A DNA stretch of 64,000 nt from Agitococcus sp. (GCA_030646715.1 JAUSLJ010000042.1:62001-126000); one strand, 5' to 3'. Positions 53,261-62,449 are shown, counted from the stretch's first letter. Notes: generated from the sequence alone by a model not told the origin. Program-made: numbers and translations.

Positions 53261-54385
53261 TTACTCCGAACCTTGAATACTTAAACCACGCGTGGCTTGG
53301 TCTAAGAAACGAGCGTCTGTGCTGTTACCGAGTTTAATCATCAAACGTAAATCGTTCGGTGAGTCAGCGTGTTTTAACGCATCTTCATAGGTGATTTCGC
53401 CGCCAACATACAAGTCAAGTAAGGCTTGGTCAAAGGTTTGCATCCCTAAGTCACGCGACTTTTTCATCAATTCTTTAATCGAGTGCACTTCACCCTTACG
53501 AATAAAGTCACTAATTAACGGTGTGTTAAGCAACACTTCGATACACGCGCGTCGTGCTTTTCCATCGGGAGTGGGAATCAATTGTTGAGCGACAATGCCA
53601 CGTAAGTTTAAGGATAAATCCATAAACAATTGGCTATGACGGTCAGCAGGGAAGAAGTGAATAATCCGATCCAACGCTTGGTTGGCGTTGTTAGCATGGA
53701 GTGTGGCTAAGACTAAGTGACCTGTTTCGGCAAAGGCAATGGCAAAGTCCATGACTTCCCGCGTCCGAATTTCACCAATCAGAATCACGTCAGGTGCTTG
53801 GCGCAGGGTGTTTTTAAGTGCCACTTCAAAGGTTTCGGTATCTAAACCGACTTCCCGTTGACTGACAATACAACCTTGATGCTGATGTAAAAATTCAATC
53901 GGGTCTTCAATGGTAATAATATGACCACGACTATTAGCATTACGATGGCCAATCATTGCCGCTAACGATGTCGATTTACCTGTACCTGTTGCACCAACAA
54001 ACATAATGATGCCACGTTTGGTCATCGCTAAGTCTTTGATAATTTCGGGTAGTTTTAAATCATCAACAGTGGGAATATTAGTTTCAATACGTCGTAACAC
54101 CATGCTGGCTAAGTTACGTTGATAATAGGCACTAACCCGAAAACGACCAATACCGCGTTGTGAAATCGCAAAGTTGCATTCTTTAGAGCGTTGGAATTCA
54201 AGACGTTGGTCTTCGCTCATAATGCTCATCACTACTTCGCGCACGACATCGGGACTGAGCGGGTTTTTGGTGATTGGGACGATTTTGCCATTGATTTTCA
54301 CCGACGGAGGCACACCCGCCGTAATGAACATATCAGAGCCGCCTTTTTCGACCATCAGTTTTAATAAGTCATCAAAATCCATCAC
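53261..54385 (-). CDS. pilU: Type IV pilus retraction ATPase PilU
   Basis: PilU is a hexameric motor ATPase that assists PilT in pilus retraction. Walker A is GATGTGKST (about 130-138), with Asp-box and Walker B motifs in IITIEDPIEFLH and DVILIGEIR, then a histidine box in ETGHLVLATLHANNANQAL. The N-terminal segment MVEKGGSDMFITAGVPPSVK and the 374-residue length with a longer C-terminus fit PilU rather than PilT. It lies 10 bp after pilT in a conserved pilT-pilU operon. Confidence 0.94.
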   Translation of the reverse strand: MMDFDDLLKLMVEKGGSDMFITAGVPPSVKINGKIVPITKNPLSPDVVREVVMSIMSEDQRLEFQRSKECNFAISQRGIGRFRVSAYYQRNLASMVLRRIETNIPTVDDLKLPEIIKDLAMTKRGIIMFVGATGTGKSTSLAAMIGHRNANSRGHIITIEDPIEFLHQHQGCIVSQREVGLDTETFEVALKNTLRQAPDVILIGEIRTREVMDFAIAFAETGHLVLATLHANNANQALDRIIHFFPADRHSQLFMDLSLNLRGIVAQQLIPTPDGKARRACIEVLLNTPLISDFIRKGEVHSIKELMKKSRDLGMQTFDQALLDLYVGGEITYEDALKHADSPNDLRLMIKLGNSTDARFLDQATRGLSIQGSE

Positions 54386-54395
54386 ATACCTCGAC

Positions 54396-55430
54396 TTAGA
54401 AATTTTCTGGAATTTTAGCGGCGGATTTGGCCGCAGCAGGCGATATCACACCCTTAGTTACCAGATTTTTTAGACCTTGATCCAGCGTTTGCATACCAAT
54501 TCCAGCACCCGTTTGTATTGCAGAATACATTTGCGCGACTTTGTTTTCACGAATCAAGTTACGAATTGCGGGCGTGCCCAACATGATTTCATGCACGGCA
54601 ACACGGCCACCGCCATTTTTCTTCAACAAGCTTTGGGAAATAACGGCCTGTAATGACTCAGATAACATCGAGCGCACCATTTCTTTTTCTTCCGCAGGAA
54701 ATACGTCCACTACACGGTCGATGGTTTTTGCCGCTGAGGTCGTATGCAGTGTGCCAAATACTAAGTGACCTGTTTCGGCGGCGGTTAAGGCCAAACGAAT
54801 GGTTTCAAGGTCACGCATTTCACCCACCAAAATAATATCGGGGTCTTCCCGTAGTGCCGAACGCAGTGCTTCATTAAAACCACGGGTGTCACGATGAACT
54901 TCACGTTGGTTAATCAAGCATTTTTTGGATTGATGCACAAATTCGATGGGATCTTCGACGGTTAAAATATGGTCGAAGCGTGTACTGTTAATATAGTCGA
55001 TCATCGCCGCAAGGGTAGTCGATTTTCCTGAACCTGTAGGACCAGTCACTAAAACAATGCCACGAGGGTAGTCGCTAATGTCTTTAAAAACTTTGCCCAT
55101 GCCCAAATCGTCCATCGACAGGATTTTCGATGGAATGGTACGAAACACGGCACCTGCGCCGCGATTTTGGTTAAAGGCATTTACACGGAAACGAGCGACT
55201 CCAGGAATTTCAAAAGAAAAGTCCGTTTCCCAAAATTCTTCAAAGTCACGACGTTGTTTGTCGTTCATAATGTCGTAAACCAAACGATGGACATCTTTAT
55301 GTTCCATCGCAGGTAAATTAATACGGCGTACTTCACCATCAACACGGATCATCGGAGGCAAGCCTGCGGATAAATGTAAGTCAGATGCGCCATTTTTTGC
55401 GGAGAAGGCTAATAATTCGGTAATATCCAT
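54396..55430 (-). CDS. pilT: Type IV pilus retraction ATPase PilT
   Basis: PilT depolymerises the pilus and powers twitching motility and DNA uptake. Walker A is GPTGSGKST (about 129-137), the Asp box ILTVEDPIEFVHQ, Walker B DIILVGEMRDLET, the His box ETGHLVFGTLHTTSA and the AIRNLIRENK motif near the C-terminus, which is specific to PilT. Length is 344 residues. It is divergent from yggS with overlapping upstream regions; only about 144 bp separates them. Confidence 0.96.
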   Translation of the reverse strand: MDITELLAFSAKNGASDLHLSAGLPPMIRVDGEVRRINLPAMEHKDVHRLVYDIMNDKQRRDFEEFWETDFSFEIPGVARFRVNAFNQNRGAGAVFRTIPSKILSMDDLGMGKVFKDISDYPRGIVLVTGPTGSGKSTTLAAMIDYINSTRFDHILTVEDPIEFVHQSKKCLINQREVHRDTRGFNEALRSALREDPDIILVGEMRDLETIRLALTAAETGHLVFGTLHTTSAAKTIDRVVDVFPAEEKEMVRSMLSESLQAVISQSLLKKNGGGRVAVHEIMLGTPAIRNLIRENKVAQMYSAIQTGAGIGMQTLDQGLKNLVTKGVISPAAAKSAAKIPENF

Positions 55431-55574
55431 GTGTTACTCCCAAGTCGGTATAGAATTTTTGGCTTATTAGTATTTGATGATGAGCAGTCTGACAAAACGC
55501 GATTTTTGTTATGTGCACAATCATGGTTCATGGTGTTGATAGTAACTGAAAACTTTCAGCGAGATATAGCAAGA

Positions 55575-56282
55575 ATGCAAGACATTTCACATCATTTGCA
55601 AGACGTGCTGCGCCGTGTGGTGATTGCTAGCACAGAAGCGGGCAGAGATCCTCGCGATGTCCAGTTATTGGCGGTGAGTAAAACTATGCCCGTTGCGGCA
55701 ATTGTCGAAGCGTATCAGGCAGGGCAACGTCATTTTGGTGAAAATTATGTCCAAGAGGCAATCGCAAAAATCACCGAATTGGCGCATTTGCCGCTGATTT
55801 GGCATTTAATTGGGCCATTACAGAGCAATAAAACGGCTGTTGTCGCGGCAAATTTTGATTGGGTGCATAGTGTTGACCGCTTGAAAATAGCTCAACGTTT
55901 ATCCGCGCAGCGAACCATAGGTTTAGCACCACTGAATTTATGTATTCAAGTCAATATTGATGATGAACAAAGTAAATCGGGATGTCAGGTTTCGGAGTTG
56001 GAAAGCCTAGTCACTGCAATTATGGCATTACCGAATGTGGTGTTACGTGGTTTGATGATTATTCCACAAACGGGCAATCATTTTGCCTTTACTCAGTTGG
56101 CAGAAATACGCCAACAGTTACTGGCGACAATTCCCGCGCTGGATGCCACTCAGTTTGATACACTATCCATGGGTATGTCTGCGGACATGGATGCGGCGAT
56201 TGGTGCAGGTAGTACGATGGTTCGTGTTGGCACAGCAATTTTTGGTCAGCGCAATAATAATGTTGAGATACTAAACAAATGA
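55575..56282 (+). CDS. yggS: Pyridoxal phosphate homeostasis protein YggS
   Basis: YggS binds pyridoxal phosphate and keeps its free level in balance. VQLLAVSKTMP contains the expected lysine, and HFGENYVQEA and HLIGPLQSNKT are the conserved following motifs, with LSMGMSADMDAAI near the end. The start at 55575 gives 235 residues, close to the usual 230; the frame upstream to 55431 has no homologous sequence. The last four bases overlap proC, so yggS-proC are translationally coupled in the familiar cluster. Confidence 0.92.
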   Translation: MQDISHHLQDVLRRVVIASTEAGRDPRDVQLLAVSKTMPVAAIVEAYQAGQRHFGENYVQEAIAKITELAHLPLIWHLIGPLQSNKTAVVAANFDWVHSVDRLKIAQRLSAQRTIGLAPLNLCIQVNIDDEQSKSGCQVSELESLVTAIMALPNVVLRGLMIIPQTGNHFAFTQLAEIRQQLLATIPALDATQFDTLSMGMSADMDAAIGAGSTMVRVGTAIFGQRNNNVEILNK

Positions 56283-57103
56283 CGATAACGATTGGTTTTA
56301 TTGGTGCAGGTAATATGGCCTCGGCCTTAGTGGGTGGCTTGCTGGCACGTGGCCATCAACCGCAGAATTTTGCCCTAGCCGATGCGTTTCCAGCACAGTT
56401 AGCGGGTTTTAAAGAGCAAGGGCTGTTTACTACCGCAAATAATGACGATGTTTTTGAGCGAGCAGATGTCATTGTTTTAGCCGTTAAGCCGCAAGTGTTG
56501 TGTGAAGTGTTAAAACCTTTAGCGTTAATTGCACAGGCTAAAAAACCACTGATTATCTCGATTGCGGCAGGGATTCCTATTGTCAGTATTGACCGTTGGT
56601 TAGGTGGCAATATGGCCATTGTCCGTGCCATGCCGAATACGCCTGCTTTAGTGCAGACTGGGGCAACAGGTTTATATGCCAACGCCACCGTCACTAGGGA
56701 ACAAAAGCAACAAGCAGAAATGATTTTAAATGCCGTTGGTTTGACCTTATGGGTAGAGAATGAAGCCCTAATAGATAGCGTTACCGCCGTATCTGGTTCG
56801 GGTCCCGCTTACTTTTTTTATGTCATGGAAGCGATGATTGCCGCAGGGTGTGAATTAGGTTTAGACGAAAAAACGGCGCGTGCCTTAACGTTGCAAACAG
56901 CCTTAGGTTCAGCGCAAATGGCGATTACTGCGGATGTTAGCCCCGATGAGTTACGCCGCCGTGTCACCTCAAAAGGTGGAACCACAGAACAAGCAATTGC
57001 TGCTTTTGATGCCGCTGACCTTAAAGGTATATTTAGTCAAGCTTTGGCCGCCTGTGCCGCCAAAGGACAAGAGTTAGCGCAAGTTTTAGGTCAACAGGAG
57101 TAG
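56279..57103 (+). CDS. proC: Pyrroline-5-carboxylate reductase
   Basis: It reduces pyrroline-5-carboxylate to proline with NAD(P)H. The Rossmann signature GFIGAGNMASALVGG opens the protein, AIVRAMPNTPALV is the mid-domain motif, and the C-terminal signature SGSGPAYFFYVMEAM plus VTSKGGTTEQAI is complete. Length, 274 residues, is as expected. It overlaps yggS by 4 bp and precedes yggT by 3 bp. Confidence 0.96.
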   Translation: MTITIGFIGAGNMASALVGGLLARGHQPQNFALADAFPAQLAGFKEQGLFTTANNDDVFERADVIVLAVKPQVLCEVLKPLALIAQAKKPLIISIAAGIPIVSIDRWLGGNMAIVRAMPNTPALVQTGATGLYANATVTREQKQQAEMILNAVGLTLWVENEALIDSVTAVSGSGPAYFFYVMEAMIAAGCELGLDEKTARALTLQTALGSAQMAITADVSPDELRRRVTSKGGTTEQAIAAFDAADLKGIFSQALAACAAKGQELAQVLGQQE

Positions 57104-57106
57104 GGT

Positions 57107-57676
57107 ATGGGTGCCATGAATCAAATCGCGAGTTTACTGTTGGGTACGGTTTTTAGTATCGGCATTGGTCTGTTGTGGATACGTTTTTTATTGCAGTTAG
57201 TCCATGCCGACTTTTATAACCCTATTGCACAGGTTGTGGTAAAAATCACCTCACCCGTGTTAAATCCCTTACGACAAATATTACCTAAAAGCAAAAATTG
57301 GGATATTGCGGCTTTAGTGCTGATAGTATTGCTACAACTATTAAGTATGACGTTAATGTCTATTATTAATGGTCATGGCTCTTTACCCCCTTTACTGCTT
57401 GTTTTTGGTGCGCTTTTTCAGTTAATGTTCTTGGCCACTGAATTTTATTTTTGGTTATTAATTATTAGTATCGTGTTGAGTTGGATTAGCCCAGGATATA
57501 GTCCGTTTGGTGCCTTGATTAACCAGCTTGCTGAGCCAGTGTTAGCTCCTTTTAGACGGTTGTTGCCACCTTTAGGGGGACTGGATTTATCACCTATTGT
57601 TGCTTTTTTAACGATACAAGTGGTACAAATTTTATTGCGTGCTACCTCAGGGCAAATGCTGAATTTAATGCATTGA
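57107..57676 (+). CDS. yggT: YggT family membrane protein
   Basis: The protein has two YggT repeats, each with a pair of membrane helices and a DFYNPIAQ / SPVLNPLRQILP-type connector (about residues 38-65 and 145-165). The 189-residue length fits the long form. AGGAG lies six bases before the start codon. Function is unknown, though osmotic or cell-shape roles have been proposed for the family. It follows proC with 3 bp spacing. Confidence 0.88.
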   Translation: MGAMNQIASLLLGTVFSIGIGLLWIRFLLQLVHADFYNPIAQVVVKITSPVLNPLRQILPKSKNWDIAALVLIVLLQLLSMTLMSIINGHGSLPPLLLVFGALFQLMFLATEFYFWLLIISIVLSWISPGYSPFGALINQLAEPVLAPFRRLLPPLGGLDLSPIVAFLTIQVVQILLRATSGQMLNLMH

Positions 57677-57742
57677 GGCAAAATTATAATAAACGTGCCG
57701 TGTTCGAGAATAATATGACAGAACTAACGCGTATTTATTAAC

Positions 57743-58051
57743 ATGGCCATAAAAGCAATAGAGCTGCAAGGCCATGATTTGGTATTGAATCTGCATATAC
57801 AACCGAATGCAACACGTACCGAATTTGTGGGTTTGCATGGTGAGGCGATCAAAATTCGTCTCCATGCCCCGCCTGTGGATGGCAAAGCAAATCAAGAATT
57901 ATGTCGATTTTTAGCGGATACTTTTGCCGTTAAGCGTCATTCAGTTGTGCTGTTAAGTGGTGAGACTTCGCGCGCTAAACGTGTGCGTATTATCAACGTA
58001 ACAATGTTGCCACCATTTATTACTCATCTTTTGCAAGGGGTTGCGACGTGA
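57743..58051 (+). CDS. yggU: DUF167 family protein YggU
   Basis: The 102-residue protein has the DUF167 core: HIQPNATRTEFVGLHGEAIK then RLHAPPVDGKANQELCRFLA and HSVVLLSGETSRAKRVRI. Function is unknown, but its place after yggT is conserved. Its stop codon is embedded in the GTG start of the next gene, so translation may be coupled. Confidence 0.9.
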   Translation: MAIKAIELQGHDLVLNLHIQPNATRTEFVGLHGEAIKIRLHAPPVDGKANQELCRFLADTFAVKRHSVVLLSGETSRAKRVRIINVTMLPPFITHLLQGVAT

Positions 58052-59991
58052 CACAGTCTATTCAGACAGGGGATAAACTCCTGACGGGCATTCAAGCCTT
58101 TAGTGCTTGGAAGCTGTCTATTGCCAATGAAATCAAGCGTTATCGTTTATGGTTGCATGAGCATGGACTGAGCTCTGTGGATTTAGACGATCGTTTGGCT
58201 CGCGCCTTGCGTGCTTTTACCACTGACCGTATTTTGTTAGCGTTTGTCGGTGAGTTTTCTCGTGGTAAAACGGAACTCATTAATGCGATTTTGGGTCGGC
58301 ACTACAAAATGCGCTTGTTTCCGACGCGTATTGGCCGCACAACCATGTGCCCGACCGAAGTCTTTTACGACCCACAAGCCACCGCACCCTATATTAAGTT
58401 ATTACCGATTCAAACACGTAGTAGTGCCACGCCGTTATCATCTTATCGTAGGCAATTAGAACATTGGGCGCATTTGGATTTGGATTTAACCAGTACCCAG
58501 TCCATTCAACGAGCCTTTGAAGAAGTGGCAAAAACTCGTGAGGTGACGACCCAAGTTGCTGAAAGTTTAGGTTTTGAAGTGCAGTTTTTGGAATCGTCGT
58601 CAAAAAAAGCAGGTTATGTCCATATTCCTGCATGGCGACACGCACTGATTAATATTGATCATCCTTTATTGCGTATGGGTTTATCCATTATTGATACTCC
58701 TGGTTTAAATGCCATTGGTTTAGAACCTGAGTTAACCTTGAGTTTTCTCCCCGAAGCACATGCTCTGATTTTTGTGTTATCTGCCGATTGTGGTGTTACC
58801 GCGAGTGACTTTTCGATATGGAATAACCATGTCCGTGACTTAGCAACACGTAGTAATACCGCACTGTATGCCGTGATTAATAAAATTGATTTATTAGATG
58901 ATGATGACGCACTGTATCCCGTGGATGTCCAAGAAAGTTTAACGCGCTTAGTGCGTTTTTCGGCGCATCAACTCCATTTGCCGATTGAGAATGTTTTGCC
59001 ACTCAGTGCCCGTCAAGGTGCGCGTGCCTTTGTTTATGATGACAATAGCTTGTACGAATCCAGTCGTATGGCGACACTCGAAGCCGCTTTAGCCAGTTCG
59101 GTGATTACCTCCCGCCAGCAAGCATTAAAAAATGTCACTCTAAAAGAAGTCATCGAAATTGTGGATACCAGTCAACAAACACTGGCAGAAAAAAGAGTAT
59201 CGTTGCAGCAAGAGTACGATTTATTTAACCGTAACGAAAAAGATGTCGAAGTCGAATTGGTGGGTTTAACGCGCTTAGTGCGTAAAGAACAAGAAAAACA
59301 CAATCAACGCCTCGTATTGCTGCAAGAAGGTAAAGTGGTTTTAGAGCAGCATTTAAGTCGCATCAATGAGTTAGTTGGCAACGAAAAATTAGAGTGGCAT
59401 TTTGCTCGTGCCCGCGAGGCAGCTAATACGGGCGGTATGGGTTTTGGCTCGGCGGCCGCCATTGGTATTTTTTTCCAAGGCTTAAAGTTGGATTTACGCC
59501 GCCTGCGTGATGAAATGGACGCTTCTGAACAGACGGCTAGTAAAATTTATCAGCGTTATATGCAAGCGATGGGGCAAGTGGATATCAAACTGCCCTTTGT
59601 GGATATTGAGCAATATATCAATGAGTTTACGGAGCTAGAAAAGCAGGCCGCGCCCTATAAAAGTCGTTTTGGCTCGTTATTGGCGAATCAAGAAAAAGTC
59701 TTTGATCACTTTTTTGATACACTGGCGCGTGAGGCACGAGTGATTTACGAGAAAGCACGTGAAGATGCGGCACGCTGGTGTAAACAAGTATTAGTGCCGT
59801 TAATGCAACAAACGATAGAAGCAAAAAAACGCATTGATGAACAACTCAAACGTTTAGAGCATTTACAAATGATTGATGCCACACGGGATCATCGTTTAGT
59901 CGAAATCGCTCAGCAACTAGAAGAGTTAACGCATCAAGAAAGCTTCTTACTGGAAGTTTCATTCTGTTTGCAACCTGTAGAATTGACTTAA
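58048..59991 (+). CDS. Dynamin-like large GTPase
   Basis: The 647-residue protein has a GTPase domain with G1 GEFSRGKT (68-75), G3 DTPG (about 217-220) and G4 NKID (about 278-281). Long charged helical stretches follow (about 365-440 and 515-630), interrupted by a hydrophobic Gly/Ala-rich patch around 462-482 (GGMGFGSAAAIGIFF) that could insert in a membrane. Bacterial dynamin-like proteins remodel membranes. The gene starts with GTG and overlaps yggU by 4 bp, which places it in the yggS-proC-yggT-yggU operon. Two hairpin terminators follow. Confidence 0.85.
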   Translation: MTQSIQTGDKLLTGIQAFSAWKLSIANEIKRYRLWLHEHGLSSVDLDDRLARALRAFTTDRILLAFVGEFSRGKTELINAILGRHYKMRLFPTRIGRTTMCPTEVFYDPQATAPYIKLLPIQTRSSATPLSSYRRQLEHWAHLDLDLTSTQSIQRAFEEVAKTREVTTQVAESLGFEVQFLESSSKKAGYVHIPAWRHALINIDHPLLRMGLSIIDTPGLNAIGLEPELTLSFLPEAHALIFVLSADCGVTASDFSIWNNHVRDLATRSNTALYAVINKIDLLDDDDALYPVDVQESLTRLVRFSAHQLHLPIENVLPLSARQGARAFVYDDNSLYESSRMATLEAALASSVITSRQQALKNVTLKEVIEIVDTSQQTLAEKRVSLQQEYDLFNRNEKDVEVELVGLTRLVRKEQEKHNQRLVLLQEGKVVLEQHLSRINELVGNEKLEWHFARAREAANTGGMGFGSAAAIGIFFQGLKLDLRRLRDEMDASEQTASKIYQRYMQAMGQVDIKLPFVDIEQYINEFTELEKQAAPYKSRFGSLLANQEKVFDHFFDTLAREARVIYEKAREDAARWCKQVLVPLMQQTIEAKKRIDEQLKRLEHLQMIDATRDHRLVEIAQQLEELTHQESFLLEVSFCLQPVELT

Positions 59992-59992
59992 T

Positions 59993-60041
59993 TACGGCGT
60001 GCCGTATTTTTCCTCTAGGCCGTCTGATGCGGCCTTTATTT
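59993..60041 (+). terminator. Tandem intrinsic terminators after the dynamin-like gene
   Basis: TACGG (59993-59997) and CCGTA (60002-60006) precede TTTTT; then AGGCCG (60017-60022) and CGGCCT (60030-60035) precede TTATTTT. The second hairpin ends about 10 bp before the next start codon, so the next gene must rely on read-through or on a promoter that overlaps them. Confidence 0.8.
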
Positions 60042-60050
60042 TGAGAGTGA

Positions 60051-61097
60051 ATGATGAAGCAACTATCGGCAACCAGTGCAGTGGCACTGACGACGCTAAC
60101 ATTTACCACGGCATGGGGTTTACCGAGCCAAAGCAATAGTTTAACGGTCGCTTTAGTGTGGCTGTTGTTTATGGTGTTGGCCGCCTTGCCATTGGCCTTT
60201 GTTGAAGCGGCAATTGTCCGCAGAACATTGAGTTTGCCGTTACAAGGTTTGGCTGTCATAACCCGTGATGCTGACGCGCCCCCTTTTTGGCGTATTCTTG
60301 CGCCATTGAGTATGATGGTGATGATGGCGATGATTGCTTTTGCGGCAAATTATTCGACACATGGCCTGACCCTAGAGGGTCAGAACGCAATTAACGCGCA
60401 GGCTTTTCCATTCTTATTAGTATTTTTAGCTATTGGGTTTGCATGGGTCGGCATGAAGCGATTATTGCCATTTTTGGTGGTGTTAATTCCTGCGGTGTTG
60501 GTCTTAAATGTCTTGTCGGTAGGACGCTTAGGCTCATTAGCTTTGTTAACGCCTGAGCAATGGCAACAAGTTGCCACTGCTGCTATTTTGGCTAATTTGA
60601 GCACTTTGGGTGTTTATGCTTGGTTAAATCTACAACGTTTAACCGATGATCGTGCGTCAAAAGTGGTTTTGCCATTATGGCTAACTCAAACCGTTGTCGG
60701 CATTGCCTGCATATTGGTGGGAGTGGGTAAAGGTAATGTCAGTGTTGTGGCTTATATGCTAACAACCGTGTTTGCCTGTGCGGTTTTGGCAGAAATTGTT
60801 GGACGACAATTACAAGATCGCAAAATAGCCAAGCCGATTGCTATTGGTTCGGTGATGGTAGCAACAGTTGCCTTAACCGTCGCCGCTGAGTTTGTTGTTT
60901 TTGATACCGTGCTTAAGGTTGTTTCTTTACTGACAGTGATGGGTTTGTCGATTTTAGTCGGTTGGGTGATGAAAATCAGTCATGCGCGTAAATCGTTGAA
61001 TTTTAGTAGTGAAGGCATTTATAACTTTTGGCGAGTTGGTGTGCGTATTGTTGTGCCTGTGGTCATTATTTGGTTGTTGGTCGGTATGTTTTTATGA
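60051..61097 (+). CDS. NSS-like multipass membrane protein
   Basis: The 348-residue product has about nine to ten hydrophobic helices. The N-terminal part reads like a sodium:neurotransmitter symporter (NSS) fold, and the last segment YNFWRVGVRIVVPVVIIWLL resembles the NSS C-terminus, but the protein is shorter than the roughly 440-500 residues of full members and the conserved unwound-helix motif is not clear. It may be a reduced relative. It overlaps rnfH by four bases (ATGA). A start at 60054 is equally possible because two Mets are adjacent. Substrate unknown. Confidence 0.6.
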   Translation: MMKQLSATSAVALTTLTFTTAWGLPSQSNSLTVALVWLLFMVLAALPLAFVEAAIVRRTLSLPLQGLAVITRDADAPPFWRILAPLSMMVMMAMIAFAANYSTHGLTLEGQNAINAQAFPFLLVFLAIGFAWVGMKRLLPFLVVLIPAVLVLNVLSVGRLGSLALLTPEQWQQVATAAILANLSTLGVYAWLNLQRLTDDRASKVVLPLWLTQTVVGIACILVGVGKGNVSVVAYMLTTVFACAVLAEIVGRQLQDRKIAKPIAIGSVMVATVALTVAAEFVVFDTVLKVVSLLTVMGLSILVGWVMKISHARKSLNFSSEGIYNFWRVGVRIVVPVVIIWLLVGMFL

Positions 61098-61447
61098 GTC
61101 AAGAGCTGATTCACGTTGAAGTTGCCTATGCTTTACCCGAAAAGCAGATGATTATTCCTTTGACCGTCGCTGTCGGTTCGACCTTGTTTGAGGTGGCGGT
61201 ACAGTCAAAAATTGTTGAGCATTTTTCGGGTTTAGATTTAGAAACAGCCACAATGGGTGTGTTTGCGAAAATAGAGAAAAACCCTAAGTTAAGGGTGATG
61301 CAAGAAGGGGAGCGAGTGGAGATTTATCGCCCACTGCTCAATGATCCCAAGGAGGCCCGCAAAGCGCGGGCAGCGAAAGCTAAAGAAGATAAACACAGTA
61401 AATCTCCCCTGACCCCTCTTTTAAAAAGTGGGGACTTTCTTATATGA
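61094..61447 (+). CDS. rnfH: RnfH/RatB family ubiquitin-like protein
   Basis: This is a UPF0125 protein. IHVEVAYALPEKQMIIPLTV at the start and MGVFAKIEKNPKLRVMQEG, then ERVEIYRPLLNDPKEARKAR, are typical. The start at 61094 overlaps the previous gene, and a longer frame to 61028 lacks similarity. The last 17 or so residues (KSPLTPLLKSGDFLI) are encoded by the palindromic repeat at 61399-61439, so the natural C-terminus has been extended. It is convergent with bamE, consistent with the ratAB-bamE neighbourhood; ratA itself was not seen. Confidence 0.88.
   Translation: MSQELIHVEVAYALPEKQMIIPLTVAVGSTLFEVAVQSKIVEHFSGLDLETATMGVFAKIEKNPKLRVMQEGERVEIYRPLLNDPKEARKARAAKAKEDKHSKSPLTPLLKSGDFLI
61399..61439. 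repeat. C-rich/G-rich palindromic repeat inside the 3' end of rnfH
   Basis: AAATCTCCCCTGACCCCTCTTTT followed by AAAAAGTGGGGACTTT is the same unit as at 2017-2055, differing at a few bases. Here it runs through the last codons and almost to the stop codon of rnfH. Confidence 0.75.
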
Positions 61448-61477
61448 CGTATTGCCGATGCCTCTTTCAGTTTCTGC

Positions 61478-61882
61478 CTACAACGGCTCTGCCCTTAAAC
61501 CGCCGTCTTTACTCTGAATGGTCACCATGCTTTTTTCGGGCAAAGTTTCTTGGCCTGTGATTTTCGCGAGTTTGCCACCCTGAAAATAAAGACTTAGGGG
61601 TTGTACTAGCGTATCTTTGATACCTGCTTCGCGTGCATAAGTACCCGCCTTGAACTGATAGACATAATCCCAACGATTAGCATTGAGTGTGTCAGTAATC
61701 ATTGGACTGCCGAGAACATAGCGCACTTGTGAGGGACTCATGCCGATTTTTAATTTAGCGGCCATCTCTTGTGTGATAGCATTACCCTGTGGCAAGTCGA
61801 TGGTATATACGCGTAATGCATTACACGCGCTGAGCCACATTGAGCCAAGCAGTATGGGCATTAGGAGCAGTTTTTGCGTCAC
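61478..61882 (-). CDS. bamE: Outer-membrane assembly lipoprotein BamE
   Basis: BamE is a lipoprotein of the BAM complex that folds beta-barrels into the outer membrane. The lipobox LSAC has the acylated cysteine at C20. The family core is IGMSPSQVRYVLGSPMITDTL and NRWDYVYQFK, followed by LYFQGGKLAKITG. The 134 residues fit. It is divergent from fur, as in many gammaproteobacteria, and convergent with rnfH. Confidence 0.94.
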   Translation of the reverse strand: MTQKLLLMPILLGSMWLSACNALRVYTIDLPQGNAITQEMAAKLKIGMSPSQVRYVLGSPMITDTLNANRWDYVYQFKAGTYAREAGIKDTLVQPLSLYFQGGKLAKITGQETLPEKSMVTIQSKDGGLRAEPL

Positions 61883-61993
61883 TTAAAAATTCCTCTCAGG
61901 TCTATTTCAATATATTCTCTTAGGACTTGCAGCGTACCGATGTTCAAGTCCCTAAACCGATAATCCTACACTATTCTCTCTTGAGGCGCAGTT

Positions 61994-62449
61994 ATGTCTT
62001 TTAGCAATCAAGATTTACGCAAGGCGGGTTTAAAAGTCACTTTACCGCGTATCAAAATTCTTGAATTACTCGAAAATTCGCCCGTTCATCACATGAGTGC
62101 TGAAGATGTTTATAAGGCACTTTTAGAGCAGGGTGAAGATGTGGGTTTGGCGACGGTGTATCGCGTGTTAACCCAGTTTGAAGCGGCGGGAATCGTTGAG
62201 CGTCATCACTTTGAAGGTGGTCATTCGGTGTTTGAAATCAGTCAAGGAGAACACCACGACCATATCGTTTGTGTTGCCTGTGGCAAAGTCTTGGAATTCA
62301 ATGATGAGTTGATTGAAGAGCAACAGCATAAAGTTGCTGAGTCACTCGGTTTTACCCTAACGGGGCACGCACTGCATTTGTATGGAATTTGTAGTAATGC
62401 CGAATGCCAAGAGCGTACGAGTGGCCGTAAAGTCGGCATGATGAAATAG
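61994..62449 (+). CDS. fur: Ferric uptake regulator Fur
   Basis: This is an iron-responsive repressor. The 151 residues show the winged-helix LRKAGLKVTLPRIKILELLE, DVGLATVYRVLTQFEAAGIV and metal sites HHFEGGHSVFE, EHHDHIVCVACG. A CxxC (VCVACG) and a second pair (CSNAEC) suggest a structural zinc site. The position next to bamE favours Fur over Zur. A Zur gene, expected from the Zur box at 6912-6930, is not in this window. Confidence 0.95.
   Translation: MSFSNQDLRKAGLKVTLPRIKILELLENSPVHHMSAEDVYKALLEQGEDVGLATVYRVLTQFEAAGIVERHHFEGGHSVFEISQGEHHDHIVCVACGKVLEFNDELIEEQQHKVAESLGFTLTGHALHLYGICSNAECQERTSGRKVGMMK

Noticed and set aside
61883..61993. Fur box in the bamE-fur intergenic region
   Set aside because: No 19-bp palindrome like GATAATGATTATCATTATC could be seen; autoregulation is not supported.
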